A stretch of DNA of 64,000 bases from Liolophura sinensis (taxonomy: Eukaryota > Mollusca > Polyplacophora > Chitonida > Chitonidae): positions 18,373,976 to 18,437,975 of the forward strand of contig NC_088298.1 of the NCBI RefSeq assembly GCF_032854445.1, given 5' to 3'. The notes under the pieces are model-generated. The model saw nothing but the letters and a program-made list of their open reading frames with translations, was not told the DNA's origin and made no database searches. Made by a program: the position numbers and the translations under genes. Within the stretch, counting starts at the first letter, position 1. Every line of letters starts with the position of its first letter. Below are positions 49,600-62,140 of this stretch, one piece after another.

Positions 49600-49920
49600 T
49601 ACTACTATATACATGTACATGTACATGAACACATGCTGCCATATGAGGTATTACTATATACATGTTCATGTACACGTGCTGCCCTATGTGTCATTACTAT
49701 ATGCATGTTCATGTACACGTGCTGTCATATGTGGTATTTCTATATACATGTACACGTGTTGTCATGTGTGATATTACTACATACATGTACATGTACACGT
49801 GCTGCCATGTGTGGTATTACTATACTCATGTACACGTGGTATCATGTGTTGAATTACTATATACATGTACACGTGCTGCCATGTGTGGTATTACTATATA
49901 CATATACACGTGTTGTCAAG
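49600..49920. repeat. 37/43-bp minisatellite with a CACGTG box in each unit
   Basis: Units of the type TACTATATACATGTACACGT then GCTGCCATGTGTGGTAT. CACGTG starts at 49673, 49716, 49753, 49796, 49833, 49870 and 49907. Spacing is 37, or 43 where an extra six-base step is present. Overlapping open frames of 123-132 codons here are artefacts of the repeat. Confidence 0.9.
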
Positions 49921-51136
49921 TGCGTCCCCATCGGCTACAGATAAATTGTCTTGAAATCAAAGTTTACTTCGCTTCCAAACATTGGAGGAAATATCTATAT
50001 AAGCCAGAAACGGGAGTCGGAATCACACTGTAGAATGGGAGATGCATATTTACGCCCTCGTCTGACTAATAAAGACGTCCAGGTTCAAGCGGGCTTTGGC
50101 GTATTTTGCAATAAATGGACCTATTACCTAAACCATCACTACAGAAAGTAATTTCGTCTGGAATTAGAGCTCTGTTAGTTTAATCCCATGTGCTTCCACT
50201 GAGCCTATTTGCCCTGACATACGATCCCCTAAATATACATCCAATGGCCTCGTAACCAAAGGGTGCATGACTCTTCCATGGTCCACGTTTGGTATGGTCA
50301 CGTGAAATGAATGTAAGACAAATCAGTTAACCAGGCCCTGTCAGATTGTCTGTGATCTGTCTGTTTGTCCAGTTTGATTTCCTGAGCGAATTAAAAGGTA
50401 AGTTATGCTTATCTTAAAAAAGCTACAAAAATATTTCTTCGTAATAAAGCATATGCTCTGAGTGTACACAGGATATCTGGCAAGAGTGCTACAAAAAAGA
50501 GCAGCCAGAACGACTTTATGAATCATGATTTTATTTTGAGTCATTTTGCTATTATATTTGACACTTTGTGTGTATTCACCTATGCTGCAAAACACAATAT
50601 TAACCTGCTAGAAAGCGAAAATGCACAACAACGGGTGCCATCTCTGCATCATTTGTCCTTATCTCTGTCTATCTGTCTGCTATTCTTCCTCAACCGTTGG
50701 TTCAGTCGAAATCACACGTGTATTGTTGAGAACTCAAGCCAGTGCTGCTTTGCCGGACATCAAAAAATACCATGTGCCGATTAGATTTCACAGTGCTTTT
50801 CATCGGGTACTGCACTAATCACAGAATGACATCTTACCTCGGCGTTTTTCTCCATTGGTTTTATCTAACTATAAATTAAGAATGGAGTGAACATCCTGTG
50901 GCAAATATAACAGGATTTCAATATAAACAGTGCAACAAAAGTAAGTTCCCTCCAAAACGTTGTTTGAGATCTCCCTTGATATGATCAATAAAAGGTTGTC
51001 GGACCTGAATCACCCACATTACTGTCCACAAGTCTTGGAAAAGCGATGTTGCACGTTTTGTGACTGTGGTATACCACGCCTCGATTATGCAATACGGACA
51101 GGGCGATTGCGATTGGCCTTTTGGAGGTTAACACCC

Positions 51137-51291
51137 ATTTATTTATTTATTTGATTGGTGTTTTACGCCGTACTCGAGAATATTTCACTTATTTCGACGG
51201 CGGCCAGCATTATGGTGGGTGGAAACTCGGCAGAGCCCGGGTCATTACGTTGTGCTAGCCCTTTAACCGACTGGGCCACGGAGGCCCCCCC
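51137..51291 (-). mobile_element. SINE family 1, internally deleted, inside the Tc1 element
   Basis: Flanked by AACACCC at 51130-51136 and 51292-51298, a 7-bp target duplication. The 3' tail (ATTTATTTATTTATTTGATT) and the tRNA-like head (TTAACCGACTGGGCCACGG) are both present. The centre between GCAGAGCCCGGG and TCATTACG is missing. Confidence 0.88.
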
Positions 51292-51298
51292 AACACCC

Positions 51299-52307
51299 GT
51301 TTAAAACAGGTTGCACTTCGAATGGGGGTGACACCAAACGCCATTCGGAAATTGCGAGCGAAGTTTCTCGCATCAGGAGATGTCAAGGACCTGCCAAGAA
51401 GTGGAAGGCCCAGGGCAGCAGATCGGCGAATCGTAAACGTCGCACAAGGAACAGAACGATATCAGGTATAAGGGTCTGAGTGTGCCACAAAAAAACCCAA
51501 TGCTGTTTTCTACTCTAGCGTGGATTCAACTTGCTCGTCATCTCACTTAACATCCATTTTGAATTTCAGCACCAGAGGTTCGAGATCATGCTGGTGTCAG
51601 GGCGAGACGGTTGGGTGCTCAAGACAACCAGGAGATTCTAAAAGCCGCTGGAGTACGTCCCAGGCGACTGGTGAAGAATGCCTTAATGCTCCGCCGTCAT
51701 AAGATAGTGCGTCTTCAGTGGGCGACACATCACGTTCGATGGACTCGACCGCAATGGGGCAACGTTCTTTTCACCTATGTGTCACCTATGTGGTGTCGGC
51801 AGGGTGAACAGCATGCAGAGTGCTACATGTAGCCAATAACGGCTTTAGGCGGTGGCAGTGTAATGGTCTGGGCAGACATCAGTTTGACCGGCAAGACCAA
51901 TCTGGTTTCTATTGAGAGAAACTTGAACGCTGCTGGCTACTCAAGTTCTCAAACCGCATGTTTTGCCCTATGCAGCCGCCGTTGGAGATGGATTTCTCTT
52001 CATGAACGACAATGCGCGTCCAGATCGTGCAAGGAGTGTGAATGACTTCTTCCAAACTGAAGGCATTGACCGGACCCAGTGGCCCGCGTGTTCTCCGGAT
52101 CTCAACCCCACGGAACATCTTTGGGATCAGTTGAAACAATCAGCCTATGGTCGAGTTGGGGTGGAGGCCACTCTTGACGATTTGAGACGCCACCTTCAGG
52201 AAGAGTGGTTAGCCATCCCGCAACGTCGGATCACACGTCTCATCTACACAATGCGAGCGCGTTGTCGAAATGTGATACAGTTTCGTGGCGGCCAGACACA
52301 ATATTGA
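51299..52307 (+). pseudogene. Tc1-like transposase pseudogene (DD34E)
   Basis: Fragments in order: a helix-turn-helix region (RMGVTPNAIRKLRAKF, DLPRSGRPRAADRR) up to about 51465; a middle part from 51572 (GVRPRRLVKNALMLRRHKIV, then LQWATHHVRWT); then GGGSVMVWADISLTG after a stop at 51830. After a frameshift near 51945 the catalytic end follows, FMNDNARPD...CSPDLNPTEHLWDQ, in which the second D and the E are 34 residues apart. The first catalytic aspartate (normally in FTDES) is lost in a rearranged FTYVSPMW segment. The start of the gene is interrupted by a SINE. The protein would have cut and pasted the element; this copy cannot. Confidence 0.87.
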
Positions 52308-52636
52308 TAATTACTGGTCAGCGAGTAAAAATGATCGAATGCTGTGATAAAATATAGAATTGCCGTTGAAAAATCTGGTTGACTCTTTTTATGGAATTTT
52401 CAAAATCAACTGATTTTCAGTTTGTGCAAGCCCATTAGCGCACAACTGCACCTGCACGTTAATCCTTGATATACCACGCCCGCCGGATTACTGGGATGGT
52501 GTGTGCAAAAATTCATTGCGATCTGGTACATACCACGGGCGATATCAAACAACGTTTTGAGGGGAACTTACTTTTGTTGCACTGTTTATTAAAGTCAGCA
52601 CCACATACACTAGAATCTGTTCGAAGAAATCTACCG

Positions 52637-53266
52637 AAGGCAAAATTACGTATCCTGTACATTAAAGGAGAAGAAAACATAAATATGATGCCACAATCAG
52701 ATGAAAGGGCGTCAAAACTTATTTGCAAATATGATCTTTAATATACTTTTGGATTTCTTTGAAAAGGGTATTTGAAAATATTTTTGTATGGTGGGTATTT
52801 GGGACTAAATTTTGGTATTTATCGTTGTTGCATCATACTGTTCTAAATAAGAATGTCATGCTTGCCTAACACATTTAGTTGAATGTAAATTTGTTGTTTA
52901 TATCAAAACATATGCATTTATCCTAAATTATGATAATATTTATGAACATATTGAAAATATAAATATGATCCAAATTGAGGTTTAATACATATGTTCGCTG
53001 AAAATGACAAATTCTAGTGCAAGAAAATGTATTAAACATGTGCCACATCCTCATTGATGACATTATTAAATAAAGACTATAAATACCAAACGATGGACAC
53101 AAATACCCACCATACAAAAATTATTTTCAAGTGTCTTTTTCTCCTTAAGGGAAAATGGGAAAAAAATATTAAGACCACGTTTTGGAATAACTTTTCGCCC
53201 TCTTTCATCTGAACTTAATGTCATTTTCATATTTTCTCCACCTTTAAACAACCACATAATGAGTCA
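52637..53266. mobile_element. Long foldback element next to the Tc1 copy
   Basis: About 52637-52860 is an imperfect reverse complement of about 53045-53266. Shared landmarks are the TCAGATGAAAG stretch, TTTTTGTATGGTGGGTATTT and the GAAGGC boundary. A ~180-bp centre separates the arms. This explains the similar short peptides on opposite strands; no transposase is present. Confidence 0.65.
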
Positions 53267-55002
53267 AGCCTTCTTCACTGCGCTGATATTTACCTTGGAT
53301 TTTCTATATCATTTTTACAACTGCCAGCTGTGCATTCCTTTCTGGAATAAAAAGATGCTAAAATATCTCCCGCCGACTCCACCATAAAAACAAGTCAGGT
53401 TCTATTTTGTATATCAAAAGTCACAACACTATATTGAATGCATCACACCAAAGCACCAGTAAAAAGTTGTCATTTGGTTCTTTGATGGCCTGATAACCAT
53501 TGCATGAACTCTTTGTTTCTTTGTTTCTCGAACTTATAACCTTATTTGACGATAGTATGACAAGTTACCATGTACTGAATAAATATCCATCCTAAACTTA
53601 TATTCCAGTTAGTGAGATTTTTCCAGTTTTTTCGACGGCTGTCATATTAATGGGTAGAGGTCCTCTATACACATATAAGCCTCTGCCCTTCGCAAACACC
53701 CCCACTGAAATGTGCAGTCGACTCGAGAGGGCTGAGGTGCCTTGTTAGTATCATGCAATTTCATTTTAATTTTTTATATTTCTGTACATAAAAGTTAATC
53801 GGTTACTGTTTTATGAAAATTACTGATTTATGAAGAAGACATCCTTCTTTTGACGCAGTAAATTTTATCACGGTAGAGAATTCGTTTATTGGAGGAAAAT
53901 ACACATTTCATTGGAAAAATAATCACAGCGTTGAAAGAATAGTTTCCATCTCTGTGGTCATGTTTTCTCCCATGCAGAGAAAAAGTTCCTATATCTGTAA
54001 AATAAAAATACCAAATATTTCAAAATGAAATTGCAATGAACTAATAATCTCCCTTACGGGACTTTCGATTGCGCTGACAACAAATTCACAAAAGATTGAC
54101 CCTATTTCAGATTTTTCTCGATCGATTTGTTATCAAATCCCGTTAGAGACAAGGACATTTGAGCTGATGATCAGAGGTATCACTATTATCCAGAGTATAC
54201 ATGGCTTGATATCTTCACCACGATATCGGTCTCTCTGGACTTCTTCGCTAAATTTCGTCTGGACATGCAGATCACCAGAGACGCCTAGATGACGGTGGAG
54301 CTCTGGTACTACTCTGTACTTGACAGGATGAGTGGACTGGTGAGCGGTATATTGATGGTAAACAAGATTACAGTCCATTTCAGGCCAATAAATTATTTAT
54401 GAGTTTGTTACATCCCTTAACGGTGCCTTATCCAAAGCGAAACGTATAACAGATTTAGCAAATCCCGACATGGTACTATCCATGTTGTAAATTTGGATGT
54501 TTGGGCGAGCATACATGTATGGAACAGGGGGATAAAACCCGGAACATAACGAAGATATAATTACTACGATAGGAAATTAATGCGAAACACTGGTACTAAC
54601 GTCTAGCACAATCTAAAGCGATACTCGTAGCCAGCTCCATTGAATTGATCAAACGTTCCTTCAAACAGCATTATTTGGACTGTCAAGTTAGCCAGGTTGT
54701 ATGGAACAGGGAAACGAAAAGCATCGTTTCATCCAATTTTATCTCCGCTAAAGCAAACAATGGTGTAATTGTGTACAGGATATTTATAGCGCTTTACATC
54801 CGGTTTCTCACTGGTGATACCAGAACTTATCAGTATTTTGACATTTGAGTAAAGGTTAAGACGGAGAAGGAAAAACAATTGTTGATTTATTGATTTTTTA
54901 ATTGATATGATTTATTTAGCAGGTGTTTAACTTATTTTTGTTTCTCAGCGTCCACATGGTCCATACGCAGTTACCGCACTCTTAAACCTGAAATGTTATA
55001 TA
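53267..55002. other. No gene seen
   Basis: AT-rich; no repeat or coding region recognised. Confidence 0.5.
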
Positions 55003-56730
<1,728 letters not shown>

Positions 56731-56834
56731 TCCCTCGCTTGAGGCCGCACCAGATAAAAGAGCGGTGGAAATCCCCCCTGCATCTTGAGACAGCGTCGTC
56801 ACATGATTGAAATACTGCTAAGCCTGATGTTAAA
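56731..56834 (+). mobile_element. SINE family 2, left part, split by the retrotransposon
   Basis: Contains the family's middle and 3' parts (AGATAAAAGAGCGGTGGAA, then GATTGAAATACTGCTAAG) up to GATGTTAAA, where the LTR begins. The missing tail is found 6.85 kb away. Confidence 0.75.
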
Positions 56835-57584
56835 TGTTACGACCCAAACTGTCTGTATTATAAAGAGATGGCTTGTTCGAAATACACGACAGTTTAGCCG
56901 CACAAAAAATAACCAAAACCAGCAGATTTTATTTTACAACAATTTATTAGCTTAACAAGAACAGATAATAAGACTTATACAAATACTAAAGTACTTAAGT
57001 TTAACAAGAAAGGATAGCAGTATCTATACAAATACTAAAGTACTTACGGTGTCAAGTCCAAACGGACGCATATATTCCACAATATATATACCACACAGGC
57101 ATAAATGCTCAGAGGCAAATTCACAAGAGGGAAAATCCACAGTATAACTGAGTGTATGACAAAATATACACAAAATTCCACAGACAGGGTCCGTGTACTA
57201 ATGAGCACTGTGTATACAAGAGCACAAATTAAACATACAAGTTCAGACTGAACAAGTGCTCGGTGGAGATAGGATATAACAAAGCCAGAGGCTATAGAGA
57301 CACCAAAATTCAGCACAAATGGCCTACTAAAGTAATACACAGCGAAAGCATCCAAACTCTCAATAATTCTCCTTTTTCCGTTCTCTGTTCTCCCCCGTCT
57401 TATATAGCCTGGTGGAATTGTCCAGAATAAGAAAATTCCTGAACACTTGATGTAAACAAACAGGCACCGAACTGAGCGCATTCTGAAATATTCTAAGGTA
57501 GAGGCAGACAGCACTCCCTGAACTTAGCATATGTAAACAGTGGCAAGCTATATTTAGAAACTGACGGCAGTCGTGCACATAACA
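56835..57584 (-). repeat. 3' LTR of the Gmr1-like element
   Basis: 750 bp, near-identical to 62929-63681. The TATA box is at 57400-57406 and the AATAAA signal at 56928-56933, both on the - strand. Differences from the partner include one A in an A-run, about ten substitutions and a 2-base indel near 57523. Confidence 0.9.
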
Positions 57585-57596
57585 CACCCACCCTTC
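57585..57596 (-). other. Polypurine tract of the Gmr1-like element
   Basis: Immediately upstream of the 3' LTR, the - strand reads GAAGGGTGGGTG. This is purine-rich and correctly placed to prime plus-strand synthesis. Confidence 0.65.
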
Positions 57597-57714
57597 AAGA
57601 AAAAAAAGTTTTCCTAACTTTTTTTTTACTTACAACATATGTTAAACAATATATTTTAAACAATAATATATACAACATTGTAAAACCACATGTAATTAAA
57701 CATTTATACACAAC

Positions 57715-58656
57715 TTATACACGAGACAAGCAATCTGCAATAATATTATCTTTTCCCTTTATATGTTTGATTTCAAGATTGTATTCCTGCAACAATAAAC
57801 TCCACCGTAACAATCTCTGATTCTTTCCCTTAACTTTCTGTAGAAACACAAGTGGATTGTGATCAGTATTTACAATCACACGTTGCCTCGAAGCTGTTAC
57901 ATAAACTTCAAAATGTTGCAGAGCTAAAATAACAGGACAAACATTCTTTTTCAACAGTTGAATAATTTCTCTGAAACTTGTTAAGTTTACGAGAAAAGAA
58001 ACAAACTGGATGATCAACACCAAGATTGTCCTCCTGAAGCAAAACTGCACCTATAGCAACATCACTTGCATCAACTGCTAACTTAAAAGTTTTCTCAAAA
58101 TTAAGTGCTGACAACACAGGCGAACTTTTAAGTATGGCTTTTATCTTATCAAAAGCAGTCTGGCACTTGTCTGACCAAGTAAACTTGCTGGACTTTTTCA
58201 ACAGATGAGTCAATGGCTCACTAATAGTGGAAAAATTTGGACAGAATTTCCTGTAATATCCAGCCATACCCAAAAAGCGCTTAAGCTGCCTCTTGTTACA
58301 GGGTACAGGAAGTGTAGAAATAGCACTGACTTTGGAGTCAATAGGCTTAACTTGACCTTGGCCGACAACATGACCCAAATATGTGACAGTGGCACAACAA
58401 AATTCACTTTTTATAAGATTGACGGTAAGTTTAGCCTGACTAAGTCTCTTAAACAACTGGCGTATTCTGGAAATGTGCTGTTCCCAAGTGTCGGCGAAGA
58501 TAATGACGTCATCTATGTAGACACGACACCCGTCCAAACTGGAAGTGACCTCATTCATCAGGCGTTGATACGTAGCTGGGCTATTCCTCATTCCAAATGG
58601 CATTACCTTGTACTGAAAAAGTCCATCGGCCGTAGCAATCGCTGAAACTTCACGAA
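57715..58656 (-). pseudogene. Reverse transcriptase C-terminal part and RNase H
   Basis: RT resumes with DGLFQYKVMPFGMRNSPAT and has the catalytic YIDD at 58508-58519. It then passes through the FLGMAGYYRKFCPNFS connection typical of Ty3/gypsy. RNase H follows, with LAVDASDVAIGAVL (about 58050-58083), STVEKECL, NTDHNPL and KDNIIADCLSRV. A frameshift near 57930 separates the VEKECL part from the rest of RNase H. Nothing lies between RNase H and the 3' LTR except ~130 bp with the polypurine tract, confirming that integrase is not in its usual position. Confidence 0.88.
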
Positions 58657-59207
58657 TGTTACGGTATTGAAAGCAGCAACAGAAAACAGACTCAGTGACT
58701 CAATATTACAATGTAAACAATGCTTTATATATAAAATGAGACGTACAGTTTTACAGACAGTTCAACAACAACAACATAAAAAAAAACATACACATCAGTA
58801 TTACCGGTCTTTAAAAGTTTCCAGTTCACCATTTCATCCCAAGGAACGTGTTCCAGGAGATCCAACGTAAAGACCATGGGATAAACACACAATTCACACA
58901 AGTCACAAATTGTCCTAGTCAGGTACTTCGCTAGGTTTGCGAACGCGAACACAGTACACCGGTTACACAGAACTGGAACACTCAAGCCTTTGAATGACGA
59001 CACACCCGCAGAGCACAACACAGGGTAAATACAGGCATGGAGGTATAATCCACTTTAGAACAATCACAGCTCCCGCAGAAACTCACAAACGAGCCGTTCA
59101 GAGACGTAGCGTAATGTCACCTTGTGGCAGAACGAACTTCCTTTGCAAAACTGAAAACTTCAGTTTAGAGTCCTTGACGACCTTGTCGGTCAGGTGAGGT
59201 CAGCGTG
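58657..59207 (-). mobile_element. Fragment of an unrelated LTR replacing part of RT
   Basis: This 551-bp block closely matches 19846-20391. It ends on the + strand left side at TGTTACGG, the exact LTR terminus of that family. The other side, CAGCGTG at 59201-59207, breaks off inside the LTR. The simplest reading is a solo LTR or element insertion, followed by a deletion that took the rest of the LTR and about 200 bp of RT. Confidence 0.8.
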
Positions 59208-59613
59208 AACTCCAGTTACTGTGACTAGGCTCGATAAAGTCATTGTCTAACAGGTACTTAATCTCATTAGAGAGGTACTTAGCCTTCACTGGGTTTAACC
59301 TGTAAGGATGCTGTTTAATAGGTGAGGCATCACCAACATCAACATCGTGAAAGATGACATCAGTTCTTGATGGTACATCCGGAAACAAATGTGAAAACTC
59401 AAAAACAAGTTCAGACAGTTGCTGTTGCTGAATGGGTTCCAGATGTTGCAGTTTAGAATCAAGTTGTTTTAAGACATCTGAATTCTGAAGCTTTGAAGAA
59501 TTGAGCTTAGAATCAACCAACTGTTCGCCAAATATCATCTGTATTACAGCAACTCTGGTCAATGTCAGCAGCAACAACATTAACAGAATGTACAGCAGTG
59601 TTGTCAGTGTCAC
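59208..59613 (-). pseudogene. Reverse transcriptase N-terminal part, truncated
   Basis: Contains FSHLFPDVPSRTDVIFHDVD, then PYRLNP and LLDNDFIEPSHSNWSS, the conserved entry to a Ty3/gypsy RT fingers domain. Homology stops at NWSS. From 59207 down the sequence is LTR material of another family, so the next ~70 RT residues, including the first catalytic aspartate region, are missing. Confidence 0.85.
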
Positions 59614-59653
59614 TTCTGTTTACATAGGGTTTCAGCATGTTAATATGACATAA

Positions 59654-60439
59654 CTAACTTGATTTGCGCCGATCAGGTGTTTTAACAACATAGTTAAGCT
59701 CACTCAGCTTTTTGTCAACAACATATGGACCAAAATATCTGACATCAAAGCATTTACCAGGTACAGGTAACAATACTAAGACTTTCTGACCAGGTTGAAA
59801 TGACCGAACAACAGATTTCTCATCATATCTACGTTTCATATTCTTCTGAGTACATTCAAGATTGGCTCTAGCCAATTCACATGCTCTGACAAGCTTAGCA
59901 CGAAAATCAGATACATAATCCAAAAGATTTACATTACTTGTGTCATCATTGAGAAACTGTTCCTTGTAAATTAACAAAGGTCCTCTAACAGTATGTCCAA
60001 ATACTAAATCAAATGGACTGAAACCCAATGATTCTTGTACTGACTCTCGAACAGCAAACATAAGAAATGGAATACGTTCATCCCACTCTTTCTCTGTATC
60101 ATAACAATAAGTCTTAATCATGTTCTTTAATGTTTGGTGAAATCTTTCAATTGCACCTTGACTTTCTTGGTGGTAGGCAGACGACTTGTATTGTTTAATG
60201 CCTAAATGGTACATAAATTGCTGAAAAATACCAGACATAAAGTTTGAACCTTGATCAGACTGTATGGATTTGGGTAAACCAAACAGAGTAAAAAACTTTG
60301 TTAAAGCTTTTACAACAGACTTGGTGTTTATATTCCTTAAAGGAACAGCTTCGGGAATTCTGGATGCTGTACACATAATAGTTAACACATACTGATTCCC
60401 AGACTTCGTCTTAGGTAGAGGGCCTACACAATCAATCAA
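59654..60439 (-). pseudogene. Integrase catalytic core and GPY domain (Gmr1-like element)
   Basis: A DDE core with all three acidic residues visible: D in IDCVGPLP, D in QSDQGSNF and E in GAIERFHQTLK. The last two are 35 residues apart (D,D-35-E). The C-terminal part contains the RYFGPYVV motif typical of GPY/F-type Ty3/gypsy integrases. No chromodomain follows. Integrase inserts the cDNA into the host genome. The catalytic residues look intact although the polyprotein is interrupted. Confidence 0.9.
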
Positions 60440-60503
60440 TATTTTGCTGAATGGCTCTTGAAAAGCTGGTACAGGCTCTAATGGTGCCTTAGGAATAGTC
60501 TGA

Positions 60504-61244
60504 TTAGGCTACCTGGCATGTATGACATGATTTACAAAACTGGGTTACATCTGCCTTTAATCCTGGCCAAAAGAAGTGGTTCAGTATCCTGTAGTAGGTC
60601 TTGTTAACACCCAAGTGACCAGCTAATGGCATTTCATGTGCCATACGTAAAATTTCAGTTCGGTATGCCTTAGGTACAACAATCTGATGTTTAACAGCCC
60701 AGTCATCATCAACAGATACAACAGGTGGTCTCCATTTACGCATAAGTACATCAGATTTGACATAATAACTCACAGGTTCAGATGAAATAACACAATCATC
60801 GAGAGCTCTGTCAAACAAACATGAAATTTCCGGGTCTTTATGCTGTTCAGTTACAAGCTGATGTTTAGAAACATGTGATATGTCACTAGGTGTACAATGG
60901 TCTGATTCATCATTATCAATGCAGTCGCCTTGAGTAAACATTTGTGTAAGAAATGTATCTTGTAAGTCCGTTACTGTGTTTTTGCCGTTATCAGAAAGTT
61001 TGTTTGACATAGACCTCGTTACAGCACAAGAGGGATACAAATCTGGAATTTCTTTCTCAACAGGATCAACAGTTTGATTTAAACAAGGTTTATCAGTCAC
61101 AATAGGATTAACCATTACTTTGTCACCAGCAAGATCATTACCAAGTAGTAGATGAATTCTTTTAAAAGGCAAAGTAGGCCTAATGCCGACAGTAACAGGA
61201 CCCGAAATAATATCTGATGACAAGTAAGCTTTGTGAAGATTCAA
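60504..61244 (-). pseudogene. Protease C-terminal part, linker and integrase zinc-binding domain
   Basis: The first ~40 residues hold the second protease motif, LLLGNDLAGDKV. A poorly conserved acidic linker follows, then the integrase HHCC zinc domain (H-x6-H, then CKSC) with the conserved YYRILNHFFWPGLK helix. It ends at a stop right after CQVA. The following frame resumes the integrase, so a small frameshift lies around 60490. Integrase following protease directly, before any RT, is the key structural oddity. Confidence 0.85.
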
Positions 61245-61259
61245 ATTCAGCAGAGCTTA

Positions 61260-62103
61260 CACCTCTAATTAATACATTTGATCCAGAATATGACTCATCA
61301 GAAAATGGCAAAACATCTTGTAACAATAAAGACTGAGAAGCTCCAGTATCTCTTAATACCCTGATCTTTGTATCACACGACATGTCACTTTTAAGTGAGA
61401 CTTTACCGTCACAAATAAATGGCTCAAAAACCTTCATAACATTATCCTGTGAATTCTGTGTACAATCTACTGGTGGAGTCTTAACATAATCAAATGCATC
61501 AACATTGTTCACTATATCAGACTTTTTAGCAGTAACACACAAACCAGTAGGCTTGGAGCCACCCTCCTGTTCTTGCCTTCTCTTTAAAGCATAACAATTT
61601 GATATGACATGGCCTGGCTTCCTACAAAAATTACATGTAACCCTGCTAAACTGTCTATCAGTAAATGTATGGTCAGACCTTCGTTGAGTAGTGTTCGAAT
61701 TAACAGGTCTTCTTTGATCACCTGATTTGTCAAAATTTTGAGCCTGTTTCGGTGGGCCTGAATTTGAGTCAAATGAACCGCTGGAAAAGGGTTGAGGCTT
61801 TCTAAATGTAGACGGCTTTTTCTGAAATGAAACCTTATGTGTAACAGTGTAAGTATCGGCCATAGTGGCTGCTGCTTCTAAAGTATCAGCCTCTTTGTCC
61901 TCAATGAAAGTTCTGACATCATCATTAATACACCTTTTAAAGTCTTCAATCAGAATGATCTGTTTCAACTTTTCATAATCATTACCTAGACTTTTAGCAT
62001 AACACCACCGCTCAAACAATTGTTCCTTCTGCCTATCAAATTCAATGTAAGTCTGATCTCTTTTCTCACAATTTCTAAATTTCTGCCGATAGGCCTCTGG
62101 CAC
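61260..62103 (-). pseudogene. Gag SCAN-like capsid, CCHC zinc knuckle and start of protease
   Basis: The frame opens with VPEAYRQKFR and an alpha-helical block (YEKLKQIILIEDFKRC, then EADTLEAAATMADTY, about 61850-62103) that resembles the SCAN domain of vertebrate zinc-finger proteins. A Q/S-rich linker follows, then one zinc knuckle CNFCRKPGHVISNC (CX2CX4HX4C, about 61595-61640). Further on lies the protease active-site motif RDTGASQSLL (about 61338-61365). Reading then shifts frame near 61250 to complete the protease. Gag and protease thus appear to be in one reading frame, with Gag-Pol otherwise broken by decay. Confidence 0.82.
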
Positions 62104-62140
62104 AAGCTCATATCTTTTTCAGATAACATCTTTCACAAAA

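Larger units (their letters stand above)
50926..52586 (+). mobile_element. Tc1-like DNA transposon, degenerate, with nested SINE
   Basis: Terminal inverted repeats of 42 bp (50926-50967 and 52545-52586, 40 of 42 matching, starting AACAGTGCAACAAAAG) are flanked by TA on both sides (50924-50925 and 52587-52588), the target site of Tc1/mariner elements. The 1661-bp length is inflated by a ~155-bp SINE at 51137-51291 and its 7-bp target duplication. The transposase between them is broken. Confidence 0.9.

Noticed and set aside
49546-50033. 132- and 123-codon repetitive Tyr/Cys/His frames
   Set aside because: Produced by the 37/43-bp minisatellite; two frames are open at once, as expected of a repeat.
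51466-51569. Possible intron in the Tc1 transposase (CAG|GTATAAG ... TTTCAG)
   Set aside because: The splice would join frames of different phase, and Tc1 transposases of this type usually lack introns; more likely decay.
58205-58645. 146-codon + strand frame
   Set aside because: Antisense shadow of the reverse transcriptase.
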